DNA from: CAZUNO01 sp964621445 [NCBI: Candidatus Hadarchaeota archaeon]
GTDB taxonomy: Archaea; CAYQAE01; CAYVLA01
NCBI GenBank assembly: GCA_964621445.1
Contig: CAZUNO010000046.1
Span: 1-13,273 of the forward strand
Reading direction: 5' to 3'
Length of the DNA stretch: 13,273 nt
In this document: piece by piece, positions 1 through 7,756 of the stretch
Position numbering within the stretch: position 1 is the stretch's first letter
Layout: each line of letters starts with the position of its first letter
Translations under genes and position numbers: made by a program
The notes under the pieces: generated by a model
The model's input: the letters and a program-made list of their open reading frames with translations, nothing else
Database searches by the model: none
What the model was told of the DNA's origin: nothing

Positions 1-47
1 AGATCCAGTGGCGAAGGCCTCCGTGGGTTCGAACCCCACCCCCCGCA
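1..47 (+). tRNA. tRNA-Leu, 3' part only (cut by the window edge)
   Basis: The T-arm is perfect: GTGGG, loop TTCGAAC, CCCAC. It is followed by a seven-base acceptor strand CCCCCGC and the discriminator A at 47. Upstream, GATCCAG suits the 3' side of an anticodon stem, and a long variable region containing a GGC/GCC hairpin makes this a class II tRNA. The combination resembles archaeal tRNA-Leu, with an expected GCGGGGG 5' acceptor strand outside the window. No CCA is encoded and a TTTT tract follows at 50-53, as expected for an archaeal tRNA terminator. The anticodon lies at or beyond the left edge, so the isoacceptor cannot be read. tRNA-Ser is the alternative. Confidence 0.82.
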
Positions 48-57
48 CATTTTACCA
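27..57 (+). repeat. Left attachment-site repeat (attL-like) overlapping the tRNA-Leu 3' end
   Basis: This stretch matches 12975-13004. The T-loop core GTTCGAACCC matches at the 5' side. The last 16 bases (CCCGCACATTTTACCA, 42-57) are identical, with two mismatches and one single-base gap in the C-rich part between. The identity continues ten bases past the tRNA end, which tRNA homology alone does not require. Tyrosine recombinases of archaeal elements commonly use tRNA 3' ends as target. I infer that the tRNA was kept whole on this side and that the island begins here. Confidence 0.7.
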
Positions 58-59
58 GC

Positions 60-593
60 AGGGTACATAAGGAATCCCAGAATCGTCTCTTAGACTTGGC
101 GAAAAAGAGCAGAAATTCAACGCGGTACAGCCCCTGGCTAAGAAGGATAAGCCATAACGGGGAAAAACCGGGAAGAGGAAATGGATAATCGACCCCCATA
201 TGCATGAGGTTCGACGAGAACGGCAACCCCAGGGACTATTAATGCACCTGCAAAGGACCGCTCCCAACAGTCAGCGACATACTCGAGAAAAGAAGAGCCC
301 AAGGCAGGCAGAACCCGGAGACCATCGACCGTTGGCTGGAGGGAGCGCAACTAAATCCCCGGATGGAGAAATCATCATCTGTTTCCACCATCGAGCCGGA
401 CTCGATGATACTGGGAGACATGGACGGCGAACCGGACAACCCGTACTGGCAGTCACAGGGAGGAACAGTGATCTGGGACGACATATCCCTCCACACTCCA
501 CCCACAAACGGCCCACCAACAATACCCGCCACACCCCCCTCGGGCATTCCTCCTGGCACCCCCGACTCCCTCCAGGTGCCCCGGTGTGGGTAG
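60..593 (+). pseudogene. Decayed plus-strand ORF at the left island boundary, unknown function
   Basis: One reading frame is coherent from the attachment site to a TGA-less linker-like tail ending at 593. It is broken only by TAA at 186-188 and TAA at 240-242. The residues look protein-like: a basic segment (LLDLAKKSRNSTRYSPWLRR), then MRFDENGNPRDY before the second stop, a CTC motif just after it, the helical segment VSDILEKRRAQ, an acidic stretch (GDMDGEPDNPYW) and a Pro/Thr/Gly-rich tail. Each stop could come from CAA by one C-to-T change. No start codon is present on this side, and the frame runs back through the attachment repeat. The tail abuts the truncated GH38 gene on the other strand, so the C-terminus may also be lost. 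I do not recognise the family, and no tyrosine-recombinase motif is visible. Alternatively, translation could start at ATG 363 and give a 76-residue protein. Confidence 0.5.
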
Positions 594-2670
594 AGGCTGT
601 ATCTGAAGGAGTGGTCGCCCCTCTCCTCCGCCAGACACACATCGAATCCGGGTCGACATGTGGCAGACCCAGTCGGCGGCGGCCCTCGGCGTAACCCGGG
701 CATCCCGATATTGACCTCAGGAGCACCATCGCAATGCTCCCACTCCTGCACCAGTATCCCGGCGTCCCACCCTTGATAAGGGCGGCGCCGCGGCTGCCAT
801 CGGAGCAGTCGACGAAGGTCTGGGCGCAGTAATGCTGACCGATATCCCTCTCCGTCACAGCGAAGGGGGCCTCGTAGCTTGCCCTTGCCATCGACCACCG
901 AATGTTCAGCGGAAAGCGTACCTCAACCACCCAGTCACCCCCATGGTAGTCGACTAGCTCGGTCTCGAAATCGATCCTCGGCAGGCCATTCCAGAGGAAG
1001 ATCCGCTGGACCCGGCGGCATCCGATGAAGGGCCCCTCGACCTCGACCCAGCTTCCGAGCTGGTCCTCGAACGCCTCGACCCTCGGCCTCGGTTCTGCAT
1101 CCGGTCGAAGGATGCGACCGGTCAGGCGAAGCGTACCCTCCAGATCGGGATTCTCCTCCTCAAGAGCGACTAGCTCGTTTCCCGGCCCGGACAGGACTTT
1201 CCATCCCGTTTCCTTGTGGATAACCCGGGCGATGTTTCCGGTCTCGGCATCCACCTCCACACGCAGGGCCTCGTTTTCTATCGTGGGTTCATGCAGGGCA
1301 TGGACCTGCGACCCCTTCCCCGAACTCGATATCCTGTAACTTCGATGACCGAATGATGGCAGGTTCCTGGCGAGCAGAACCCTCTCGTTCTCCCCGGCCC
1401 TGGACCTGACCGGGACGTCAACCTCACCGTCCGTCAGGGAAGTACGATCGCCGAAATCGGGCAGGTCGAAGGAACAGATCTCCGATCTGACTAGGCTCGA
1501 ATGGTTGAAGACCACGAGCCCATCGCGCTCCTCGCGAGCGTCACATAGGGCCTTCACCGAGGATACTGCGATTTGCCGTGAGATATCGCTGACCGCCCTC
1601 AACCTATCCATAGCCGAGCGGTAGACCCCGTCGTGGTGGCTGCCCGCGATGATATCGTGGAAGTGATTGTAGAGGAGCAGCCTCCAAGCAGCCCCGAGAT
1701 CCTCCTTGCCACGAACCCCGTTAACCCATGCCAGTGTGGATGCGGCTTCAGCGCCCAGGAGCTGCGATTCGACGAAACGGTTCATCTTCTTGAGGCCGAT
1801 CCTGTTATCGTAAGTCCCCCTCAGATCCCCGTCCAGCGGCGGGTTGAAGTCCATATCCAACACCGGGAGCTCGGGACGATGTTCCATCAGGTCCTCGAAG
1901 AACCTTGAGGGCGTCGAGATCCCCACCCATTCGATATCGATGCCCAGATCCGCAGCGGCCCCCCTCACAAAGGGGAGGATCTCACCCGACATCTCCCGCG
2001 GATATGTGATATCGCAGCCCCAGGGAAGCAGAACCACGCTGGAGGACCTGTGTGCCTCCACTTCTCGAAGCACCTGGCGAACGTTTTCTTCTCCGCAGCA
2101 GTAGTGGCCGGACATCCAGTGGCTGGTGATCGTGCTGCCATCGGGAGACCGGTAGAGGAATTCGGATGGCATCTCGCCGGACATGGAGGGCGGAACGCCC
2201 CGGGAGAAGACGAACCAGCGGTAGCCCGATTTCGACAGTATCTGGGGCAGCTGCGTGCACTGACCGAAAGTGTCGATGTTCCAGGCGCAGGTCACATCAG
2301 TATCCAGCTTGGTCCTGAACCACCTCTTCCCCTCCACGATCTGCCTGATCAGACACTCGCCCTTCGGCTCGGCTACCTCGGGCTGTACGTACATTCCCCC
2401 GACGACCTCGAAATTCCCAGCCTTCACTCGATCCCTGAGAGAGGAACGCATGTCGCCCGGAAGCGATTTCAGAACGGGAGCCAGAACCGTGACCTGATCC
2501 TGGCTGAAGCGGAACTCTGGATCCCTCTCCATCATCTCCAATGCGGACCTCACCACCCTGACCGAGAAGCGCTCGCCCTCCTCTCCTGTCCAGTACCACT
2601 CCGTATCTATGTGGGAATGCGGCACCACGTGAATCCTCAGGGCATCGCTCGCCAAATCGCCACACCTCAC
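557..2670 (-). pseudogene. GH38 alpha-mannosidase, frameshifted and C-terminally truncated
   Basis: Glycoside hydrolase family 38 enzymes are zinc-dependent alpha-mannosidases. The N-terminal catalytic region is complete: HSHIDTEWYW (zinc ligands H20 and D22), NIDTFGQ (D133 as presumed nucleophile) and AGSHHDGVY around residues 342-350 (H346/D347 region). A beta-rich middle domain follows in frame to about residue 675. Near 637-645 the family signature jumps to another frame, where HSFRYSLYPHRGTW is found. Homology stops near 557, where the family would need roughly another 150-200 residues. The long ORF continuing to 271 in the first frame is not GH38. The start is GTG at 2670, overlapping the upstream stop as GTGA, which implies translational coupling in a lyase-mannosidase operon. 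No signal peptide is present, so the ancestor was cytoplasmic. Catalytic residues remain, but the product is probably inactive. Confidence 0.88.
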
Positions 2671-3464
2671 CTGATTAGGCGGAACCCGAACCTCCCCGGT
2701 CCGACCCTTCTGGCGCGACCCCCGATCTCGAGAATCGCCACCACGTTGGTTCTACCGCTCCATCCCTTCCCGGTTCTGTGAAGGGTCACGTAGGGACGGA
2801 TAGCTATCTCGTCCCCCGGCCCGTACTCGTGAACCTCGACCTCCGACAGATCAAGATCTCCAACGGCCTCGGCAAGCGTGATCCTCCTGCCCTCTGCCCT
2901 CTCGATCACTGCCCAGCGCTGGCGCCTCCTGTCGACAAGGCGAGCCCCCTCGAAGTAGCGGTGGCCGGTGAAAAGCAGCTCGGTTTCCGAGATGACCTCC
3001 CGTTCCCCCGCCTTCTCACCCTTGAATCGGCCCATCCTTCCCCCGTGCTCGACGCGAAGTTGCACCCCCTCGCCGATCGACCGGGCCTCCAGGACCCTGA
3101 ACGAGGAGGACCTCCTATCGTTGGAGATAAAGGCGAACTCGCCAACGCATCCCTCCGGATCGAAGCCCGGAGTTCCCTCGATCTCAACCCAGCCCTCCTC
3201 CATGACCCTCCCTATTCTCCCTCTCGGAAGGGCCTCGACCTCCAAGCTCGCCCACGGGCATCTCAGCCCGACCCCATCGATGAAGACCTCCTTGGGATCC
3301 CCCTCAGAATCAAAGCCTATCGCGAGGAAATGTCCCCTGAATTCGATGGATCGGTGGCGGAGGCGGGACTCGGGCTCGGCAGAGCTCATCACAAGATACC
3401 GCCGATCCTTCCTTCTCACCTCCAGGCCCACGGGAAGGACTAGGCCGTCCGACCGGATGGTCAC
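2667..3464 (-). CDS. C-terminal part of a heparinase II/III-like lyase, or a separate coupled 265-residue protein
   Basis: This is a beta-rich, Arg- and Glu-rich protein without signal peptide or membrane segment. Its last third (RRQRWAVIERAEGRRITLAE, then a YGPGDEIAI motif) resembles the very C-terminal beta domain of long (about 1000-residue) heparinase II/III-family proteins. Its first residues (VTIRSDG) read as a direct continuation of the upstream lyase, which ends with IESVRE. The start is GTG at 3464, sharing GTGA with the lyase stop; re-reading one G would fuse the two into a protein of about 998 residues. It is therefore either one gene split by a single-base change, or two coupled genes making a two-subunit lyase. 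The downstream GH38 gene overlaps it in the same GTGA manner. Assignment to the lyase is my inference from memory of the family. Confidence 0.7.
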   Translation of the reverse strand: MTIRSDGLVLPVGLEVRRKDRRYLVMSSAEPESRLRHRSIEFRGHFLAIGFDSEGDPKEVFIDGVGLRCPWASLEVEALPRGRIGRVMEEGWVEIEGTPGFDPEGCVGEFAFISNDRRSSSFRVLEARSIGEGVQLRVEHGGRMGRFKGEKAGEREVISETELLFTGHRYFEGARLVDRRRQRWAVIERAEGRRITLAEAVGDLDLSEVEVHEYGPGDEIAIRPYVTLHRTGKGWSGRTNVVAILEIGGRARRVGPGRFGFRLIR

Positions 3465-5662
3465 TCCCTCACGGACTCAATTGTGCGCGCATCACGATAC
3501 GCCTCCCCTACCGCGACGAATACACTCTCCAGTTCCTGACCCCCGTTCCGGAGTATTACATATCTGAGAGATTCCGGGTTGCTAGGCCTCAAAGGAGGGT
3601 TCCCGGAGCAGACGGCGACCTCCCGGCAGCTATGGGGGAAGTGGAACCTGACGCCGCAGGAATCCGAACGCCAGTCGGCCCACCAGCTCCCCTTTGGCTC
3701 TCCGGCCTCGACATCGTAGAGATACGAGAACCCGCTACCTCGATACGAGTAGAAGGATCGTTCCTTATCGTGCGATTCCAGCTCCGGGTCATCGTAGAGG
3801 TATGCAAATGGGATATCGCGGCCAGCCAGCGTGCCCTTTCGATTCCACAGTTCGATTCCGCCGGAACTGAAATCCCCCGGCTTACCGTGAAGCGAGTAGT
3901 CGTGAGCCGTCCCCCCTGAAACCCTGAATATGTCCAGGAAGAAGGGCTCCTCTCGATCGATTATGGCTATCGTTCTGGTGTATACATCGGTGCAGTCATA
4001 GCTCCGGTTCGCCTCCGCCTCGGCCATCTCTACGAAACCCCGCGAGTGGAAGGCCCGAAGCCACCCAGCGCAACCGTTGTACTGCTTCCTCTCGTTCACG
4101 GTCACGGTATTGTGGGCTATTGTGTTGCGCTCCCATGCCGGCGGCGCCTTGCTTTCGGCCGCGAACTGCGGGTAGCCGAGGTCGGGCGTCAGCCTCTCCC
4201 CGCATCCGAATAGCTCGATCCCGAGCCTATCATGATGGCCGTGGCCGTTCTTTCTGCCGAAGAACATTGAGCATTCCAGCCCCGCGTTTCTGAGAATCAC
4301 CAGGCCATACCCCGGCAGGCAGTCGCTCGAGAGCCGGCGTTTCTTGTGAGAAGCTTTGGCCGCATCTTCCGCCGGTTTCCGGAACAGGTCCTCGTAGCAT
4401 TCGAAAGAGCCACTGGCCGATCGGACGAACTCCTGGGTCCCAAAGATCTCGCGGGCCCTACGAGCATCACCATCCCCGAGGACTATCTTACCAGAGGAAA
4501 CGGACCCCGAATCACCTATCGCCGGCGTATACCTGCCAAGGCACACCATCCTCTCCGGGGCCTCGAGCATCCTTCGCAGCCTCTCCCGACGAGGGTAGCT
4601 GTGACCCAGTGAATCCAAGTGGTGGGCCACCTTGAGAAGGTTCCTGATCCAGGTGAAGCAGTAGCCAGGTGCGTTCTCGTAGGCGACCCCGTCCCGATAC
4701 ACGAAGTTCTCCATGGCGTAGCTGATCCCCTGGTGGTGATACCCCCCTCCGGGATTGTTGAGCAGGAAATCCAGCCATTCCTCCGTGACATCATCTTTAT
4801 CCAGGGCCTTGAGCACGACCATCGCCGCATGCTGGTGCATGCCGTAGTTGCCGACGATCCTATCGTCCCTTATGCCCCGCAGCCCCTCCACCAGCACTCT
4901 CTCCTCCAGGAATTCTTTCTCCTCCTGGGGACCCTTTCCGACGAAGCGCGATGAGTCTCGTAGGACGTAATCCCTGATGTTGGCGATAGACTCGGCGAGA
5001 TCCCTGATCACGTTCGTCTCCCATATCCGGTTTACGATCTTTCCGGTGTATCCAGGTCTGAACTCACGCGCGTACCTGGACTGCCTGTTGTAGTCCATCG
5101 CCGTGTAGTACTCCGCGATCCTGTCGAGGAGCAGGAGACACTTCCGTCCGTAGACCTCCTTTCCCGTAAGAAGATATGCCCTGGAGAGCGCCAGCACGCC
5201 CGGGACCAGATAGTTGTACCAGTACCAGTGACAGTAGTAGGCAACAAACCAGTGAGCGTTTGCATCTCCCCATTTCCTCCATCCCCAGCCATCGTCCGCG
5301 TACTCGCCGGTGAGGAGGGGGCGCTCAGCCATACCCGAGTAAAGGTATGCCTGGAAGTCGTTGGACGGATACTCCTCGCCCCCAACCGGGCACTTCAGCT
5401 TCCAGGGACGCCTGAAGGGATCCATGATCCACGAGTAGTTGCCGTACTTGAACAGCTCCATCCCGTGTACCGGGCAGCCTTCGAACGAGCTGTTGAAGGC
5501 CCTGGGGACCTCGGGCGGTGGAACCATCTCCGGCAGATATTCATCCGAGATACGGACCCATGGTGATACACTCTTCTCAATTTCCTTGAGAATGCGCCTC
5601 GCACCATCGTACCTGGCGAGATTACTGCGAGCCGTTTTCAGCGGACCATGGATGCATGTCAC
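3461..5662 (-). CDS. Heparinase II/III-family polysaccharide lyase (catalytic part, 733 residues)
   Basis: Members of this superfamily cleave uronate-containing polysaccharides such as heparin/heparan or alginate by beta-elimination. The N-terminal half is an alpha/alpha-toroid with many aromatic residues: a FKYGNYSWIMDPF segment near 71-83, NYGMHQHAAM at 272-281 and YENAPGYCF at 329-336. The second half is the beta-sandwich, with the family hallmark GHGHHDRLGIEL at 473-484 and ERNTIAHNTVTV at 511-522. No signal peptide is visible, so the enzyme would act on imported oligosaccharides inside the cell. The start is GTG at 5662, 28 bases after a TATA-like CTTTTTAG, implying a leaderless transcript. 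It heads an operon with the 265-residue protein and the GH38 gene. Substrate cannot be read from sequence, but the mannosidase partner suggests a mannose-containing acidic glycan. The C-terminal domain is in the next ORF. Confidence 0.85.
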   Translation of the reverse strand: MTCIHGPLKTARSNLARYDGARRILKEIEKSVSPWVRISDEYLPEMVPPPEVPRAFNSSFEGCPVHGMELFKYGNYSWIMDPFRRPWKLKCPVGGEEYPSNDFQAYLYSGMAERPLLTGEYADDGWGWRKWGDANAHWFVAYYCHWYWYNYLVPGVLALSRAYLLTGKEVYGRKCLLLLDRIAEYYTAMDYNRQSRYAREFRPGYTGKIVNRIWETNVIRDLAESIANIRDYVLRDSSRFVGKGPQEEKEFLEERVLVEGLRGIRDDRIVGNYGMHQHAAMVVLKALDKDDVTEEWLDFLLNNPGGGYHHQGISYAMENFVYRDGVAYENAPGYCFTWIRNLLKVAHHLDSLGHSYPRRERLRRMLEAPERMVCLGRYTPAIGDSGSVSSGKIVLGDGDARRAREIFGTQEFVRSASGSFECYEDLFRKPAEDAAKASHKKRRLSSDCLPGYGLVILRNAGLECSMFFGRKNGHGHHDRLGIELFGCGERLTPDLGYPQFAAESKAPPAWERNTIAHNTVTVNERKQYNGCAGWLRAFHSRGFVEMAEAEANRSYDCTDVYTRTIAIIDREEPFFLDIFRVSGGTAHDYSLHGKPGDFSSGGIELWNRKGTLAGRDIPFAYLYDDPELESHDKERSFYSYRGSGFSYLYDVEAGEPKGSWWADWRSDSCGVRFHFPHSCREVAVCSGNPPLRPSNPESLRYVILRNGGQELESVFVAVGEAYRDARTIESVRE

Positions 5663-5685
5663 GGCCAGCGGCCAACGGGACTTGG

Positions 5686-5693
5686 CTAAAAAG
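5686..5693 (-). promoter_or_regulatory. TATA-like box of the lyase operon
   Basis: On the minus strand this reads CCTTTTTAG. Its centre lies 28 bases before the GTG start at 5662, the spacing expected between an archaeal TATA box and the transcription start. This implies leaderless translation of the first operon gene and supports the GTG start. Confidence 0.5.
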
Positions 5694-5756
5694 GTTACTC
5701 CAAGTTATGGTCATGGAGTCGAACACCCAACTCAACAAACCCCGCCTATACAGAGG

Positions 5757-6212
5757 TTATGTAGCCTGCGAGGCCACCGCGTACCTGGACCTCCCGTATA
5801 TCTCGAGGGCCCGGCCGAGCGGCCCGGAGTACTCCCAGGCCACCGAATCCCAGTTCCTGGGACGACCCCGGTAACCGATATGATAGGACACCTTGATATT
5901 TCCCCGATCGTCAAGAACATACACGTACTCCGTGTCTCCATGGATGTGGTCGGCATCCGTTGGGCAGATACCCACCCCCAGCTTCTCGGCCCCGCACCTC
6001 ATTGCGGCCAGCCGGGATTTGAACCAATACACAAGGTTGGCGGCAGCGTACTCAAGATCGTGCAGGGGGCGTGGCTCGGGCGCCTTCGTCAACCATGCCG
6101 AGAACTCGACTATATCGGAGATCACCCCCTCCGGGTATCCATCCGAGTGCTTGTAGATCACGGCCACAGGATTGCCCCTCTCCTCGAAACGGATCTGTGC
6201 CCTGGTAGACAT
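5757..6212 (-). CDS. Conserved hypothetical protein, 151 residues
   Basis: I do not know the function. The N-terminus (MSTRAQIRFEERGNPVAVIY, then KHSDGYPEGV) is a recognisable pattern of small cytoplasmic proteins found in archaea, bacteria and phages, where an opening of the type MSTR-A-x-x-x-F is followed by a YKH-x-DGYP motif. The middle is helical (HDLEYAAANLVYWFKSRLA). The second half has beta segments around DTEYVYVLDD and a GYRGRPRNW motif. There is no signal peptide or membrane segment. I chose ATG 6212 because the family begins with MSTRA and a G-run (GGGGGG) lies 7 bases upstream. An in-frame ATG at 6245 would add 11 unlikely residues. The gene stands alone, about 95 bases upstream of the lyase operon on the same strand. 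The association with mobile DNA is inference from the family's phage members. Confidence 0.75.
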   Translation of the reverse strand: MSTRAQIRFEERGNPVAVIYKHSDGYPEGVISDIVEFSAWLTKAPEPRPLHDLEYAAANLVYWFKSRLAAMRCGAEKLGVGICPTDADHIHGDTEYVYVLDDRGNIKVSYHIGYRGRPRNWDSVAWEYSGPLGRALEIYGRSRYAVASQAT

Positions 6213-6305
6213 GAGTAGAACCCCCCGTTCAGTTAGACAACGCATCGGGCCCCGTAGCGCCTACCGTCGGATCTTCCTTTCTTGCTGTGAATTCACTCCA
6301 GCCTC

Positions 6306-6325
6306 CCCGAGGTCTATGCCTCGGG
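6306..6325. repeat. Perfect 7-bp inverted repeat (hairpin)
   Basis: CCCGAGG, a six-base loop TCTATG, then CCTCGGG. The stem is perfect and GC-rich, lying in the gene-free region about 95 bases upstream of the 151-residue gene start. No T-tract follows on either strand, so it is not a typical terminator. It could be an operator or part of a structured RNA. Confidence 0.45.
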
Positions 6326-6857
6326 CAAGATCTGCCGCCGGGAAAGACCTCGAACTTGTACCATGTCCCAGTAAACATTTCGGTCCCGAGTAGCCAGCGC
6401 GCTTACCTTTCTAAACGACGACGTGTTTCACGGCTGAATGACTTAAGAGGAATCGCGCGCATTCCGCAATTGTAGCATTCACTGCCGTCCGCTCACACGT
6501 GTAGTAATGTGCATATTCGACGGCCGCAGATTGAGCGTCTCTATTCCTGCTATCTTTTCCCCCTCACATGGCTTGAGCCAAGAAAAAGGGGCCGAGAAGT
6601 TATCACGGGAAGCTAATCCCCGACCTGTATTACTCTGTTCTCCAAGATCCATATCTAACCTATGACGAGGAATGCCAAGGCAGAAGTGAGAAGCCGTCAG
6701 AGTTTCCACTCATGGGGTTATTTATCGCCCTCTCAAAGGCCCTTTGTACGTACGGAGCCCTGAACCTGCTCCGCGAACCTCTCACAGCTCTAGCCTAGGC
6801 TTATCGTTCAATACCTGGCCACGCATTGAACAGGGTATCGATCAGCAAACTGCATAG

Positions 6858-6874
6858 CCGGGATGGATCCCCGG
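6858..6874 (-). terminator. Possible hairpin after the peroxiredoxin gene
   Basis: CCGGG and CCCGG flank a seven-base loop, about 18 bases past the peroxiredoxin stop. An alternative pairing GGAT/ATCC lies inside it. No T-run follows, so a role in termination is weakly supported. Confidence 0.2.
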
Positions 6875-6892
6875 ACCGAGACTTGCTGGCAG

Positions 6893-7594
6893 CTAGAGCT
6901 TCTTGTGGCAGAGCCACCAGTCGAAGCACTCGAACTCGCCGGCCTTGGCCTTCTCCAGCCGGTCCTTCGCGGTCTTCACGTCCTTGGCGGGCGAAACGAT
7001 TACGTGATCCTGGACCAGTTCGTTCTCGGGCCAGTTAGCGGGCATGGCTACGCCATTCTCATCGGAGATCTGCATCGCCTTTACCACGCGGACGATCTCG
7101 TCCATGTTCCTCCCCAGTTCCTGGGGGTAGTAGAGTATGATTCTGATCATGCCCTCGCTATCGACCACGAACACGGCCCTGACGGTGTTGGTGCCCTTGC
7201 CCGGATGTATTAGTCCCAGCGTCTCGGCAACCTTCCCGGTGTCAGCGATTATCGGGAACTCTATCTCTACGTCCAGGTTGTCCTTGATCCACTCCTCCCA
7301 TTTGATGTGGGCGAATACCTGGTCAACGCTGAGGCCTATCAGCTCGCAGTTCAGCTCCTTAAATTGGTCGTATCTCTTCTGAAATGCGACGAACTCCGTG
7401 GTGCACACGGGTGTGAAATCCGCAGGGTGGCTGAAGAGAACGAACCACTTGCCCGCGAAGGCGTCCGGCAGATCCATCGGCCCGTGAGTCGTGACTACGC
7501 TCAGTTCGGGGAACCTGTCCCCGAGCAACGGCATTCCTCTTTTTTTCTTCCATGACAAACTTCCTCCGTGGAGGTCTTCGGACTTGTCTACCAT
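6893..7594 (-). CDS. Peroxiredoxin (archaeal thioredoxin-peroxidase, Prx6/AhpC-TSA family)
   Basis: The enzyme reduces hydrogen peroxide and alkyl hydroperoxides through a peroxidatic cysteine in the cytoplasm. The active-site motif [13 protein letters not shown] (56-68) carries Thr61 and the peroxidatic Cys64. The conserved Arg is R139 in TVRAVFVVD. The long C-terminal arm ends with CFDWWLC (Cys223 and Cys229), the extra cysteine pair typical of archaeal 2-Cys Prx6 enzymes, which form decameric rings. [14 protein letters not shown] is the usual arm motif. The start is uncertain. ATG 7594 lies about 35 bases after a CTTTAAGT box. TTG 7558 has a GGAGG 4 bases ahead. ATG 7534 gives 213 residues and matches family starts ([10 protein letters not shown]). 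The gene is divergent from the amidotransferase-like gene. It is a housekeeping-type function, odd among island genes. Confidence 0.95.
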   Translation of the reverse strand: MVDKSEDLHGGSLSWKKKRGMPLLGDRFPELSVVTTHGPMDLPDAFAGKWFVLFSHPADFTPVCTTEFVAFQKRYDQFKELNCELIGLSVDQVFAHIKWEEWIKDNLDVEIEFPIIADTGKVAETLGLIHPGKGTNTVRAVFVVDSEGMIRIILYYPQELGRNMDEIVRVVKAMQISDENGVAMPANWPENELVQDHVIVSPAKDVKTAKDRLEKAKAGEFECFDWWLCHKKL

Positions 7595-7723
7595 GAATCT
7601 CTCTATTAAAGATATCGCAAGTGCTCTTTAAGTCCTGATTCCGGTCAACCGAAGGGCAGATCACTGTCTATCACAGCATAATCAGGGATTTCGGCACATG
7701 GGCATATCGGGATATCCATTGAA

Positions 7724-7733
7724 ATACTTAAGA
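7724..7733 (+). promoter_or_regulatory. TATA-like box of the amidotransferase-like gene
   Basis: ATACTTAAGA is centred about 28 bases before GTG 7757. The spacing fits leaderless transcription and favours GTG 7757 over TTG 7748. A purine-rich GGCGGAG between them could instead act as a weak ribosome-binding site. Confidence 0.45.
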
Positions 7734-7756
7734 GTCGTAGGCGGAGCTTGAATACC

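Larger units (their letters stand above)
6213..6892. other. About 680 bases without a convincing gene
   Basis: All frames on both strands give only short ORFs (at most 76 codons) with arbitrary composition. I see no tRNA, CRISPR or transposase signature. It contains one good hairpin (6306-6325) and a weaker one near the peroxiredoxin stop (6858-6874). It may hold decayed sequence or an unrecognised RNA. Confidence 0.5.

Noticed and set aside
60-593. A tyrosine recombinase gene next to the attachment site
   Set aside because: The position invites it, but no R...HxxR...Y pattern or recognisable integrase segment is seen in the restored frame.
271-640. The rest of the 799-codon minus-strand frame beyond the GH38 frameshift
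   Set aside because: After about residue 676 the composition becomes Arg/Cys/Gly-rich and unlike GH38. The family signature continues in another frame, and the plus strand carries a more protein-like frame here.
2050-3443. Long plus-strand ORFs (243 and 221 codons) opposite the GH38 and 265-residue genes
   Set aside because: They are antisense to well-supported coding frames, rich in Pro/His/Leu as expected of GC-rich shadows, and match no family.
5439-6218. Plus-strand 259-codon ORF opposite the lyase start and the 151-residue gene
   Set aside because: It spans two minus-strand genes and the gap between them with low-complexity Pro/Gly/His composition. No start signal.
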